From the NCBI GenBank assembly GCA_024279745.1, contig JAJRRE010000378.1, forward strand, positions 1 to 15,621: a DNA stretch of 15,621 nucleotides, read 5' to 3'. Each line of letters opens with the position of its first letter. Within the stretch, counting starts at the first letter, position 1. The notes under the pieces are model-generated. The model ran no database searches, was not told the origin of the DNA, and worked only from the letters and a program-made list of their open reading frames with translations. A program made the position numbers and the translations under genes. Positions 6,946 through 13,084 of the stretch are shown here, in pieces. Origin of the DNA: Alphaproteobacteria bacterium. Lineage in GTDB: Bacteria > Pseudomonadota > Alphaproteobacteria > Rhizobiales > Hyphomicrobiaceae.

Positions 6946-6973
6946 AAAAAAGCGGACAGCCTTTGCCATCCGC
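6946..6973 (-). terminator. Rho-independent terminator of the cytochrome c gene
   Basis: On the minus strand GCGGATGGC-AAAG-GCTGTCCGC forms a 9-bp stem (two G-U pairs) followed by six T residues (plus-strand A run 6946-6951). It lies 30 bp after the cytochrome stop. Confidence 0.88.
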
Positions 6974-7002
6974 CTTATTTCATTTACGCCGAACCGGCAA
7001 TC

Positions 7003-7515
7003 TTATTTCTTTTTGATCCGGTACGTCTCGTGGCACCCTTTACAGTTTTTAGCTACCTTGAGGAAGGCCGCCTTGAACGCACCATCACCTTGCGTCGCGG
7101 CTATACTCGCGGCGCGCGCATCGACTGCAAATCTTGTAAATTTCGCTTCAAAGTCGAGACCGTCCACCCAGATTTTTGGCCCGGCTGTCGTCTTAAATCC
7201 GCTTTCCGTACCTTTTGGAAATCTTTTGGCGAAACCATCGGCAACTTCAGCAATCTTGGCCATATGTTTCGCCGCTTCTTCGGCGTCGATGAAGTCGTCC
7301 TTGACCATCTGCTTCATGGCTTTCAGGCCCTTCAAAACAACGTCCTTCATCAAAGCTTTGCGCTGCTTAATAATGCCCTCAGGTCCCGCACCGGCGAGTG
7401 CTGGGCCCGTAGCGGCGACCATCATTGCGCCCATCATTGTGATGACGCCAAAACTCAATACTGAACTAAAAATAACAACCCTAATCGCGGCGCCTGTGTT
7501 CTTAAAATACTGCAT
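7003..7515 (-). CDS. Class II cytochrome c (cytochrome c' family)
   Basis: This 170-aa exported haem protein has a long hydrophobic signal segment (about residues 12-40, cleavage likely after PALA near residue 42). A four-helix-bundle-like, Lys/Ala/Met-rich body follows, and the C-terminal haem site CKGCH (158-162) is followed by ETYRIKKK. A single CXXCH close to the C-terminus is the mark of the cytochrome c'/c-556 class II group, which acts in the periplasm in electron transfer or in binding NO. Whether it is a five-coordinate c' or a Met-ligated c-556 cannot be decided by eye. The ATG at 7515 is preceded by AGGAG about 7 nt upstream. It has its own promoter (7581-7589) and terminator (6946-6973), so it is a single-gene unit. 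Confidence 0.92.
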   Translation of the reverse strand: MQYFKNTGAAIRVVIFSSVLSFGVITMMGAMMVAATGPALAGAGPEGIIKQRKALMKDVVLKGLKAMKQMVKDDFIDAEEAAKHMAKIAEVADGFAKRFPKGTESGFKTTAGPKIWVDGLDFEAKFTRFAVDARAASIAATQGDGAFKAAFLKVAKNCKGCHETYRIKKK

Positions 7516-7580
7516 TTTTTTCTCCTAACCTTTCCAAACCAACAGATTTCCCACTCACGTCGCATTCTTCTCGAAACATT

Positions 7581-7589
7581 ATTATAGCA
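7581..7589 (-). promoter_or_regulatory. Extended -10 promoter for the cytochrome gene
   Basis: On the minus strand TGCTATAAT is a perfect extended -10 (TGN then TATAAT). The -35 region (about 7603-7609) is poor, which is normal for extended -10 promoters. The leader would be about 58 nt. Confidence 0.65.
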
Positions 7590-7669
7590 CAAACAACTAT
7601 TTTGCTCACTCTTTCCAAAATAAATGTGATCAGCCCGATATGGCAACAAAACGGGTGCCAAAATGCCAG

Positions 7670-7699
7670 ACGGGCCCGGCACTAGAATGCCAGGCCCGT
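7670..7699 (-). terminator. Hairpin between aminotransferase and cytochrome genes, likely terminator
   Basis: ACGGGCC-C-GGCA-CTAGAA-TGCC-A-GGCCCGT forms an 11-bp stem with one internal mismatch and a 6-nt loop. On the minus strand it lies about 67 bp after the aminotransferase stop, and a short T run (TTTT) follows some 9 nt later. A partial copy of its left side (ACGGGTGCCAAAATGCCAG) lies directly adjacent. Confidence 0.55.
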
Positions 7700-7765
7700 T
7701 GGTGGTGCTAAATAGTCTTCAGATCAGCCGGCGGAGCGTTGCAGCGGCCGGCCGCCTCGCCGCGC

Positions 7766-8971
7766 CTAGTCTTTCAGGTTGGCGCAAAAGCGCTGAATGC
7801 GCTGGCAGGCATCTTCCAGGACGTCGGATGAGGTTGCATAAGAAATGCGGAAGAACGGGCTCATGGCAAAAGCGGCGCCATGCACAACAGCCACGCCCTC
7901 TTCTTCCAGCAAGGTCGTTGCAAACACTTCATCAGATGTGATCTTCACACCGCCAGCCGATGTTTTGCCGATCGTCCCGGCGCAGGACGGATAGACATAG
8001 AACGCGCCTTCAGGCGTCGGGCATTTAATCCCGCTCGCCTGATTGAGCATCGAGACAACCAAATCGCGGCGCTTGACGAATTCCTTATTGTGCTCGGCAA
8101 TGAAATCCTGTGGCCCGGTGAGCGCTTCCACCGCCGCCCATTGGGTGATGGAACTGGGGTTGGATGTGGACTGCGATTGCAATTTGCGCATGGCGGCGAT
8201 CAACTCTTTCGGGCCGCCCGCATAGCCAAGCCGCCAACCGGTCATGCAATAGGCTTTCGACAAGCCGTTCAAGGTCAGCGTGCGATCAAACAGGCGAGGC
8301 TCAACTTGGGCCGGCGTACAAAACTCATGTCCGTCATATAAAAGATGCTCGTATATGTCGTCGGTGAGCACCCAGACATGGCTATGTTTCACCAGCACAT
8401 CGGTCAACGCTTTGAGCTGCGCACGGTTATAGGCTGCACCCGCCGGATTGGACGGTGCGTTAAACAAAAACCATTTGGTCTTGTCGGTGATCGCCGCGTC
8501 GAGCTGGTCAGGCTGTAGCCGGTAACCGTCTTCGGGCTTGGTCTCAATGCACACAGGTGTGCCGCCAGCCAATTGCACGATATCAGCATAGGACACCCAG
8601 CACGGCGCCGGGATCACAACTTCATCGCCAAGGTTAATCGTGCACAGCAGCGCATTATACAAAACCTGCTTGCCGCCGGTGCCCACGGAAATCTGCGCCG
8701 GTTCATAGTTCAGCTCATTGTCACGGCTGAACTTTGCAATGATCGCCGCTTTCAACTCAGGAATGCCGTCGACATCGGTATATTTTGTTTTGCCCGCTTG
8801 AATGGCCTTGATCGCAGCATCTTTGATGTTCTGCGGTGTATCAAAATCCGGCTCACCGGCGGATAGTGAAACGACGTCGCGGCCGGCAGCCTTCAGCTCA
8901 CGAGCTTTACTGGCGACGGCAATGGTTGCGGATGGCTGCATGCGAGACAGCGAATCGGCGAAAAAACCCAT
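7766..8971 (-). CDS. aatA: Class I aspartate/prephenate aminotransferase
   Basis: This PLP enzyme of about 401 aa (from ATG 8971) belongs to the bacterial AspAT Ib group. It moves amino groups between aspartate or glutamate and 2-oxo acids; relatives in alphaproteobacteria also make arogenate from prephenate. Motifs are SAGEPDFDTP near the N-terminus, NAPSNPAG with the PLP-binding Asn, TDDIYEHLLYDG with Asp and Tyr, the Schiff-base Lys in NGLSKAYCMTGWRLGY (about residue 239), and the C-terminal substrate Arg in FFRISYA. TTG 8980 in the same frame could extend it by three residues, but it would sit only 3 nt from AGGAGG (8984-8989), so ATG 8971 (spacing about 12) is preferred. If it acts as prephenate aminotransferase it would supply the TyrC enzyme at 351-1436; that is inference. 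Confidence 0.93.
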   Translation of the reverse strand: MGFFADSLSRMQPSATIAVASKARELKAAGRDVVSLSAGEPDFDTPQNIKDAAIKAIQAGKTKYTDVDGIPELKAAIIAKFSRDNELNYEPAQISVGTGGKQVLYNALLCTINLGDEVVIPAPCWVSYADIVQLAGGTPVCIETKPEDGYRLQPDQLDAAITDKTKWFLFNAPSNPAGAAYNRAQLKALTDVLVKHSHVWVLTDDIYEHLLYDGHEFCTPAQVEPRLFDRTLTLNGLSKAYCMTGWRLGYAGGPKELIAAMRKLQSQSTSNPSSITQWAAVEALTGPQDFIAEHNKEFVKRRDLVVSMLNQASGIKCPTPEGAFYVYPSCAGTIGKTSAGGVKITSDEVFATTLLEEEGVAVVHGAAFAMSPFFRISYATSSDVLEDACQRIQRFCANLKD

Positions 8972-9060
8972 GGGACCCAAGACCTCCTGGCGGGGTGGTA
9001 AATTTTAGATTTGCAATGAAAGCAGATCTGGCGGTTTGCGGCCTGGCCATACTTGGCAAG

Positions 9061-9100
9061 AATTGGCATGACAAGAGTTGACACGACATGAGCTAACATG
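9061..9100. repeat. 15-nt imperfect tandem repeat upstream of the aminotransferase
   Basis: AATTGGCATGACAAG (9061-9075) is followed by AGTTGACACGACATG (9076-9090, 11 of 15 identical) and a half copy AGCTAACATG. It lies 90-130 bp upstream of the aminotransferase start. On the minus strand TTGTCA, 17 nt and TATGGC form a weak promoter-like pair here. It is a possible operator. Confidence 0.4.
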
Positions 9101-9168
9101 CCGGACCGTGGCAACAAGGCCCCTACCTACGCCCCTGAAGGTGTAAATTCAAGACAGGAATTTGCTTG

Positions 9169-9345
9169 GTGAGTATGGAGTATTACGAGCAACAGCGGCG
9201 CGACCCTCGCCTTGCAGGCAAGGCGGTCCAACGCGCTGATCAATTGGCACTTTCAAAAACCGCAAAATATGCCGAATGCTGGCTGGTCCCAGCGGCCGGC
9301 GTCCCTCGTCTCGGCCACTGGAGTTGGCAACTAAAACTGAATTAG
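9169..9345 (+). CDS. Possible small protein (58 aa)
   Basis: A frame opens with GTG 9169 (or ATG 9175 two codons later) and ends with TAG 9343-9345. The peptide starts SMEYYEQQRRDPRLAG, continues with a charged helix-like part (KAVQRADQLALSKTAKYAE) and ends in a Trp-rich segment (GHWSWQLKLN) with one Cys. AGGAA at 9155-9159 is a fair ribosome site. The amino-acid mix looks natural, but the frame is short, has no recognisable family and no clear terminator. It converges on the Flp pilin gene, whose stop is 17 bp away. It is probably translated or a chance frame with similar odds. Confidence 0.4.
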   Translation: MSMEYYEQQRRDPRLAGKAVQRADQLALSKTAKYAECWLVPAAGVPRLGHWSWQLKLN

Positions 9346-9361
9346 CCGCAGCATCGAAATC

Positions 9362-9544
9362 TCAGCCACCACCTCTGGCATCCGACAAATCTGTCGTATA
9401 GCTTTCGAAAACGCCAGCGACTTCGGTCCCCGCGGCCGCCACCACAGTGATCAGGCCAATCGCGATAAGCGCCGCAATCAGACTATATTCGATAGCTGTC
9501 GCACCAGCCTCGCATTTATAAAACCGTTTCAACAGATCCGACAC
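9362..9544 (-). CDS. flp: Flp/Fap-type pilin subunit
   Basis: This 60-aa prepilin has the class IVb Flp signature: a short basic leader (SDLLKRFYKCEAG), cleavage after Gly14, then ATAIEYSLIAALIAIGL with Glu at mature position 5 and Tyr at 6, and a single hydrophobic helix of about 25 residues. Flp pilins are processed by a TadV/CpaA-type peptidase and assembled by a Tad/Cpa machine for surface attachment. No cpaA, tadABC, rcpA or other assembly gene is present, so this is a stand-alone pilin copy in this window. The start is GTG 9544 with GGGAG about 7 nt upstream; no in-frame ATG fits. The C-terminus ends in an unusual Gly run (ARGGG). CtrA-like boxes upstream fit cell-cycle control as described for Caulobacter pilA. 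Confidence 0.9.
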   Translation of the reverse strand: MSDLLKRFYKCEAGATAIEYSLIAALIAIGLITVVAAAGTEVAGVFESYTTDLSDARGGG

Positions 9545-9610
9545 AATCGCACTCCCATTACACCCGTCACTCTTTTCGGCACTGACGCCATAGCAGCCCC
9601 AAACGCGTCA

Positions 9611-9624
9611 CATGACTGGTCATG
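9611..9624. promoter_or_regulatory. Palindromic site upstream of the pilin gene
   Basis: CATGAC-TG-GTCATG is a perfect 6-bp inverted repeat, 67-80 bp upstream of the pilin start. It is a candidate operator for a dimeric regulator; no known consensus assigned. Confidence 0.4.
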
Positions 9625-9642
9625 AAATGTAATTTAGGTCGA

Positions 9643-9657
9643 TTAATTCGCGGTAAA
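9643..9657. promoter_or_regulatory. CtrA-like box upstream of the pilin gene (1)
   Basis: TTAA-TTCGCGG-TAAA matches the TTAA-N7-TTAA consensus at 7 of 8 positions, about 100 bp upstream of the pilin GTG. Confidence 0.4.
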
Positions 9658-9682
9658 TTCGATGTGATAGTACGGATCGTGG

Positions 9683-9697
9683 TTAGCTGAAGGTTAA
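9683..9697. promoter_or_regulatory. CtrA-like box upstream of the pilin gene (2)
   Basis: TTAG-CTGAAGG-TTAA matches the TTAA-N7-TTAA consensus at 7 of 8 positions, 40 bp from the first box. It also lies just downstream of the STM3941-family gene stop (9771), in the shared intergenic space. Confidence 0.4.
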
Positions 9698-9770
9698 GAT
9701 TGTCATTGCATCGCCTTTACTGCAAATCCAGCTCGCCCGAATTCTCAATGGGCTTGAATGCCCCGCCGCC

Positions 9771-10337
9771 CTAATCCTGGTCAGCCGCTTTAGTCCCGTA
9801 AGACACGAAGAACTCCTGCAATAGTTGCATCAGCTCGTCATGCGAGAGTTTCAAAGTATTGGCACTGATGTTGATTGGCGTACCGGAGATCTTCAAATTT
9901 GTATTCTTGGCGGCTTGCGCAAGCCGGCTGCCGCGCTCAATGTAAATCATTGGATCGGCCACAAAGATGGTTGCAAATTTTTGCCCTTTTACTTTGTTGG
10001 CGCCAATCTGGGTTATATCGGACCAGGGGATAAAGCCTGCAGATAAACCGCTCGACTGATCTGTAATCCCCTGTGCATTCATGATCAGGCCGGGCTTGTT
10101 AGTGAACAATATTTTTGCGCTGACATAGCCGGTCAAGCCAAAGAATGCAGCTGCGGCGAGCCCCATTGCTTGAATATAAACCGGATCGTCGGCGCCTTGC
10201 GAGGCATCGGAGATCGATTGCGCAAAGATCACCATTGTAATGCCGGCGGCAACAAACCCAAAACTGCCCAAAAACATCAACGCAGATTTCAGTTTAGATA
10301 GTTTGATTGTTTTTTCATTTAGTGTTGTCATCGACAT
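9771..10337 (-). CDS. STM3941-family membrane protein
   Basis: This 188-aa protein has two N-terminal membrane helices (about residues 18-40 and 55-77). A cytosolic domain follows that begins NAQGITDQSSGLSAGFIPWSDI and ends with INISANTLKLSHDELMQLL. This pattern, two helices followed by a PH-like domain with a W-x-D-I strand and an I-N-I-S-x-N-T-L-K block, matches my memory of the STM3941 family; its function is not established. The frame is open up to 10445, but ATG 10337 (MSMTTLNEKT) is the natural start because the extra 36 residues lack character and AGGGAAA lies just upstream; ATG 10331 is an alternative. It is followed by the Flp pilin gene on the same strand after a 226-bp gap, so co-transcription is unlikely. 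Confidence 0.8.
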   Translation of the reverse strand: MSMTTLNEKTIKLSKLKSALMFLGSFGFVAAGITMVIFAQSISDASQGADDPVYIQAMGLAAAAFFGLTGYVSAKILFTNKPGLIMNAQGITDQSSGLSAGFIPWSDITQIGANKVKGQKFATIFVADPMIYIERGSRLAQAAKNTNLKISGTPINISANTLKLSHDELMQLLQEFFVSYGTKAADQD

Positions 10338-10486
10338 TTTCCCTGGCTCCAATTGCTTTGATTGGCCGGCAGTTTTTAACCGGCACGAGTTCAGACAGCT
10401 CAATTGATAAGCCGGCCTGTTCCAGACAATTGTGATACCAGTCACATTATTGCTGATCTGCCCGATTGGTAATTCGAGTATCAGTC

Positions 10487-10570
10487 ATGAGTTGGATCTA
10501 TGGCCATGGCAGTGACGGTGGCAGTGACGGTGGCGGCGGCCGTGGCAACGAAGCGCCATTGGCCAACTAA
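10487..10570 (+). other. Tiny Gly-rich open frame with a 12-bp tandem repeat
   Basis: ATG 10487 opens a 27-codon frame with two exact copies of GGCAGTGACGGT (10508-10531), read as GSDG GSDG, then GGGRG and a TAA stop. No good ribosome site precedes it. It lies downstream of the secreted protein gene on the other strand. It may be nothing more than a simple-sequence repeat. Confidence 0.2.
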
Positions 10571-10605
10571 ACAGCCATGGCCCCCCGCCATCCACACAAT
10601 CTATT

Positions 10606-11724
10606 TCACCGCAACACGCCTGGATCTTGTTTAGCAACTCGCAACAACGCCGATTCAGCGCGCTGCATTTGCGCCGGGTCCATCGAGGCGCGCGCTTTGC
10701 CATAACGAAAATGCGACATTCTGAGAAGGTCGCCATTTTTCATTTTGATCAGCGAATATTGCACTTCATAGGGACTTTTTTGATCATTGCATGACGCGAA
10801 TAACCGGCGCACTTCAAGCCCGTTGGCCAGGCTGGTTTTACGTTTGCCGCTGGCAAAGTCTCCCTTGCAAGCCGTGGTCGCCGCCGCTATAACCGCGCCG
10901 GTCAGCCGGTCCAATGAGAACCCGCGCGACGAATGATAGGCCTTAAGGGACCCCAAAGAGCCGTCAGCCAATTTCCACACCACATTGCGCTTACTGTTGG
11001 ATTTTGCCGGCAAAATACGAAACCCGGTGAACCCGGCCCTCGCCAGAAAATTGGAAACAAAAACCAAGAGCTTTTCGCGCGGAACATTGACCCTGCGCGT
11101 GCCGCTGCCAGATGATCTTGGCGCTGCTCTTGACGCCGAGGATGCACGGCCGGTGCTGCTTCCCCCGGAAAATGCATCCGATGAGGCACCGCCAAATGCA
11201 CCATTGTTGGGCGCGCGCCGCGCGGTTACGTTGCGCGAAGACCGGCTATTCTTGATGGTACAGCGTATCAGGCTGGAAATTGCCCGCCTTGTGCCGGATA
11301 ATTTATACCCTGATTTTCCGTTGGCTGTGTGCAGCCGCAATACCCGTCCCTGGCGCAGCGCGTTTATCACGCGCTTGGTCCCTGGAACGAATAAACGCAC
11401 AATGCCTGAGCTGGATGATCGTGCCTGTCCGCTATACAAAAATGTGCGATCAACATAAAGCTTTGTGGAAAATTTCTTATTGGGCGGATAACCGCCTTTG
11501 CGTTTGAGCGAAATAAACCATTTATTGGACGGCGTGGCAGTTATCGAGACCAAAGTGCCGCTGACATAGCGCGTTATAATCGAACACCCGGTAAATTTTC
11601 CACTATTTGAGTATAATGTGAAACCCGACCAATTCCCTGATTTAAAGACCTTATAGGACTTTGCGCTTGCAGGAATATTGCTCGCCATTAGTATTATTAG
11701 TGCCGCCATGAAAATCGCACGCAT
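10606..11724 (-). CDS. Two-domain secreted protein of unknown function (372 aa)
   Basis: ATG 11724 opens a signal peptide (MRAIFMAALIILMASNIPASA, cleavage near residue 21), preceded by AAGGGGAAGG. Domain 1 (about 23-158) carries SGNWSGFTLYSNSGKFTGC and a beta-rich body ending with IRCTI. Its two cysteines, 47 and 155, could form a disulphide. A similar G-N-W-x-G plus F-x-x-C pattern occurs in uncharacterised exported alphaproteobacterial proteins, as far as I recall. A Ser/Gly/Ala/Arg-rich linker (about 160-212) leads to domain 2 (about 213-372), which starts VPREKLLVFVSNFLARAGFTGFRILPA. I do not recognise it; the two Cys in domain 2 (TACKGDF and ASCNDQ) could pair. The open frame continues upstream to 11940 without a signal-peptide fit and is not used. 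Likely periplasmic or secreted. No partner genes adjoin. Confidence 0.75.
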   Translation of the reverse strand: MRAIFMAALIILMASNIPASAKSYKVFKSGNWSGFTLYSNSGKFTGCSIITRYVSGTLVSITATPSNKWFISLKRKGGYPPNKKFSTKLYVDRTFLYSGQARSSSSGIVRLFVPGTKRVINALRQGRVLRLHTANGKSGYKLSGTRRAISSLIRCTIKNSRSSRNVTARRAPNNGAFGGASSDAFSGGSSTGRASSASRAAPRSSGSGTRRVNVPREKLLVFVSNFLARAGFTGFRILPAKSNSKRNVVWKLADGSLGSLKAYHSSRGFSLDRLTGAVIAAATTACKGDFASGKRKTSLANGLEVRRLFASCNDQKSPYEVQYSLIKMKNGDLLRMSHFRYGKARASMDPAQMQRAESALLRVAKQDPGVLR

Positions 11725-11813
11725 CGTTTCGCCTTCCCCTTGAGAATCATTTGCCGGACCGCCATCATTATGGTCCCCCAACTCGCACTGTCGGTCAAGT
11801 CGCTGGCCCGTAA

Positions 11814-11826
11814 GATCTGGCAGATC
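11814..11826. promoter_or_regulatory. Palindrome in the leader of the secreted protein gene
   Basis: GATCTG-G-CAGATC is a perfect 6-bp inverted repeat in the 290-bp divergent region between the secreted protein gene and the DUF1330 gene. It is about 90 bp upstream of the former. A candidate operator; the match could be chance. Confidence 0.3.
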
Positions 11827-12014
11827 CTGCAAACAAACCAAGATCAGGTTCGACGCAAAATTCGGTCCCCGGTGCAGCTTGACAACATCACTCATTGTCC
11901 CGCATCGCTTATGTGCAAGAACACAAACCCGGTCCCGCATGACTATTTTCGCACGCGTCCACCATCAATCAACGGTTGCAAATTACGCAACGAAGCAAGG
12001 ATCAAGGAATTCCC

Positions 12015-12305
12015 ATGGCAAAAGGATATTGGGTCGGCCACGTCAGTGTCGACGATCTCGAAACATACAAAGGCTATGTCGAGGCTGGTACGATCGCCTA
12101 TAAAAAATACGGTGCCCGTTTTTTAGTGCGCGGCGGACGGTTTGAAGGCGTTGAGGGTGAGAACCGGGCTCGCAATGTCGTTGTCGAATTTGACAGCTAT
12201 GAGCAGGCATTAGCCTGTTATAATTCACCAGAATACGCAGCTGCGCGCAAAATTCGCCAATCTTGCGCCACGACCGACATGATTGTCATTGAAGGGGCTG
12301 AATAA
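12015..12305 (+). CDS. DUF1330 family protein
   Basis: This 96-aa small cytosolic protein has the DUF1330 dimeric alpha/beta-barrel pattern: MAKGYWVGHVSVDDLETYKGYV, then KYGARFLVRGGRFEGVEG, then RNVVVEFDSYEQALACYNSPEYAAARKIR and a final strand MIVIEG. DUF1330 proteins are widespread in Proteobacteria with no agreed function; members are usually 95-100 aa, as here. The start ATG 12015 with AAGGA at 12004-12008 is preferred over an upstream in-frame ATG 11976. A perfect terminator follows 50 bp after the stop. It is a single-gene unit. Confidence 0.93.
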   Translation: MAKGYWVGHVSVDDLETYKGYVEAGTIAYKKYGARFLVRGGRFEGVEGENRARNVVVEFDSYEQALACYNSPEYAAARKIRQSCATTDMIVIEGAE

Positions 12306-12354
12306 CCCAGCGCTGGATTGTTACCGCCGCCTTTCGCCGCCATTTGCAGACAAC

Positions 12355-12394
12355 AAAAAGCGCAGTTAACCCTATCCGGCCAACTGCGCTTTTT
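12355..12394. terminator. Bidirectional rho-independent terminator
   Basis: AAAAAGCGCAGTT (12355-12367) and AACTGCGCTTTTT (12382-12394) form a perfect 13-bp stem with a 14-nt loop, giving a T run on both strands. It separates the convergent DUF1330 (+) and Gly/Asn-rich protein (-) genes. Confidence 0.92.
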
Positions 12395-12440
12395 CAGATC
12401 AACGATGCCCTCCGAATTTGGGGGGAGAGGGCGCCGCTAA

Positions 12441-12872
12441 TTATTTAGTAGGCTGAGCCTGAACTTTAGCCTGAGGAGCAACCTGAGCAGGTGCCTGAGG
12501 ACGTGCATATGGGTTGAACGGAGCTACAGGATAAGGCGCGTAGCCGTTAGCTGCACGAGCAGGTGCTGCTGTGGTTGGGCCGTAAAATACAGGAGCGCCG
12601 AAACCGTAAGCAGGAGCATAGCCGTTAGCGCCGTTAACGCGGTTAGCGCCATTCCAGCCATTATAACCGTTACCCTGGGCGTTGCCATTGGCTTTGCCGG
12701 AGAAGTTCATGGAGAAACCCATGTTGCCGCTACCATTGCCATTGCCGAAACCGTTACCAAAGCCATTGCCGTCGTTCCAGCCGAAGAATGCGTTTGCTTG
12801 GCTAGTAGGCATTGCCAAAGCGGTCAGGCCAAGGACAGTAGCTGCGAGTGTGGTTTTGAAAATCTTGTTCAT
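12441..12872 (-). CDS. Gly/Asn-rich low-complexity secreted protein (143 aa)
   Basis: A clear signal peptide (MNKIFKTTLAATVLGLTALA, cleavage after SQANA near residue 28) precedes a mature chain starting FFGWNDGNGFGNGFGNGNGS. The mature chain is almost devoid of charge in its first part and built from Asn-Gly, Phe-Gly and Tyr-Gly motifs (GNMGFSMNFSGKANGN). A Pro/Ala/Tyr part follows (NGYAPAYGFGAPVFYG, NGYAPYPVAPFNPYAR), and the tail is Gln/Ala/Pro-rich. No cysteine. The composition recalls sulfur-globule envelope proteins and other Gly-rich exported structural proteins, but no function is established. A perfect AGGAGG precedes ATG 12872. Leader repeats (12892-12922) and a palindrome (12996-13015) upstream suggest regulated, possibly high-level expression. 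It is a single-gene unit ended by the bidirectional terminator. Confidence 0.8.
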   Translation of the reverse strand: MNKIFKTTLAATVLGLTALAMPTSQANAFFGWNDGNGFGNGFGNGNGSGNMGFSMNFSGKANGNAQGNGYNGWNGANRVNGANGYAPAYGFGAPVFYGPTTAAPARAANGYAPYPVAPFNPYARPQAPAQVAPQAKVQAQPTK

Positions 12873-12891
12873 GATAGTTCCTCCTAAGGGG

Positions 12892-12922
12892 TGTGGTTAC
12901 TTGTGGGTACTTGTTGGTTACT
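12892..12922. repeat. Three 10-11-nt tandem repeats in the leader of the Gly/Asn-rich protein gene
   Basis: TGTGGTTACT, TGTGGGTACT and TGTTGGTTACT lie end to end and a partial fourth copy (GTGGTTCA) follows. In the mRNA these read AGTAACCACA, AGTACCCACA and AGTAACCAACA, 15-45 nt upstream of the ribosome site. Confidence 0.6.
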
Positions 12923-12995
12923 GTGGTTCACGTCGACCGACGATGCGTTTTCAAGGGGTTCGTGCGCTCGGTTGATGATTTAGCTTATACACTGG

Positions 12996-13015
12996 ATATT
13001 CGAATATGCGAATAT
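12996..13015. promoter_or_regulatory. Palindromic candidate operator
   Basis: ATATTCGAATAT (12996-13007) is a perfect 12-nt palindrome, followed by a third half-site CGAATAT (13009-13015). It lies about 125 bp upstream of the Gly/Asn-rich protein start. Confidence 0.45.
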
Positions 13016-13052
13016 ACTAATTTGGCGCTGCGACACTTTGCGCTATTTCATG

Positions 13053-13067
13053 GTAAATAGTTTTTAA
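13053..13067. promoter_or_regulatory. CtrA-like box
   Basis: GTAA-AATAGTT-TTAA, followed by CC, matches TTAA-N7-TTAA at 7 of 8 positions. It lies between the low-complexity protein gene and the region at 13085. Chance matches of this quality are expected several times in a window this size. Confidence 0.3.
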
Positions 13068-13084
13068 CCAAATCAGCCGCCGAA

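Noticed and set aside
10338..10445. Upstream extension of the STM3941-family gene to 10445
   Set aside because: The extra 36 residues lack family similarity and the ATG at 10337 has a suitable ribosome site.
11725..11940. Upstream extension of the secreted protein to 11940
   Set aside because: It would bury a clear signal peptide in the middle of the protein; ATG 11724 has a good ribosome site.
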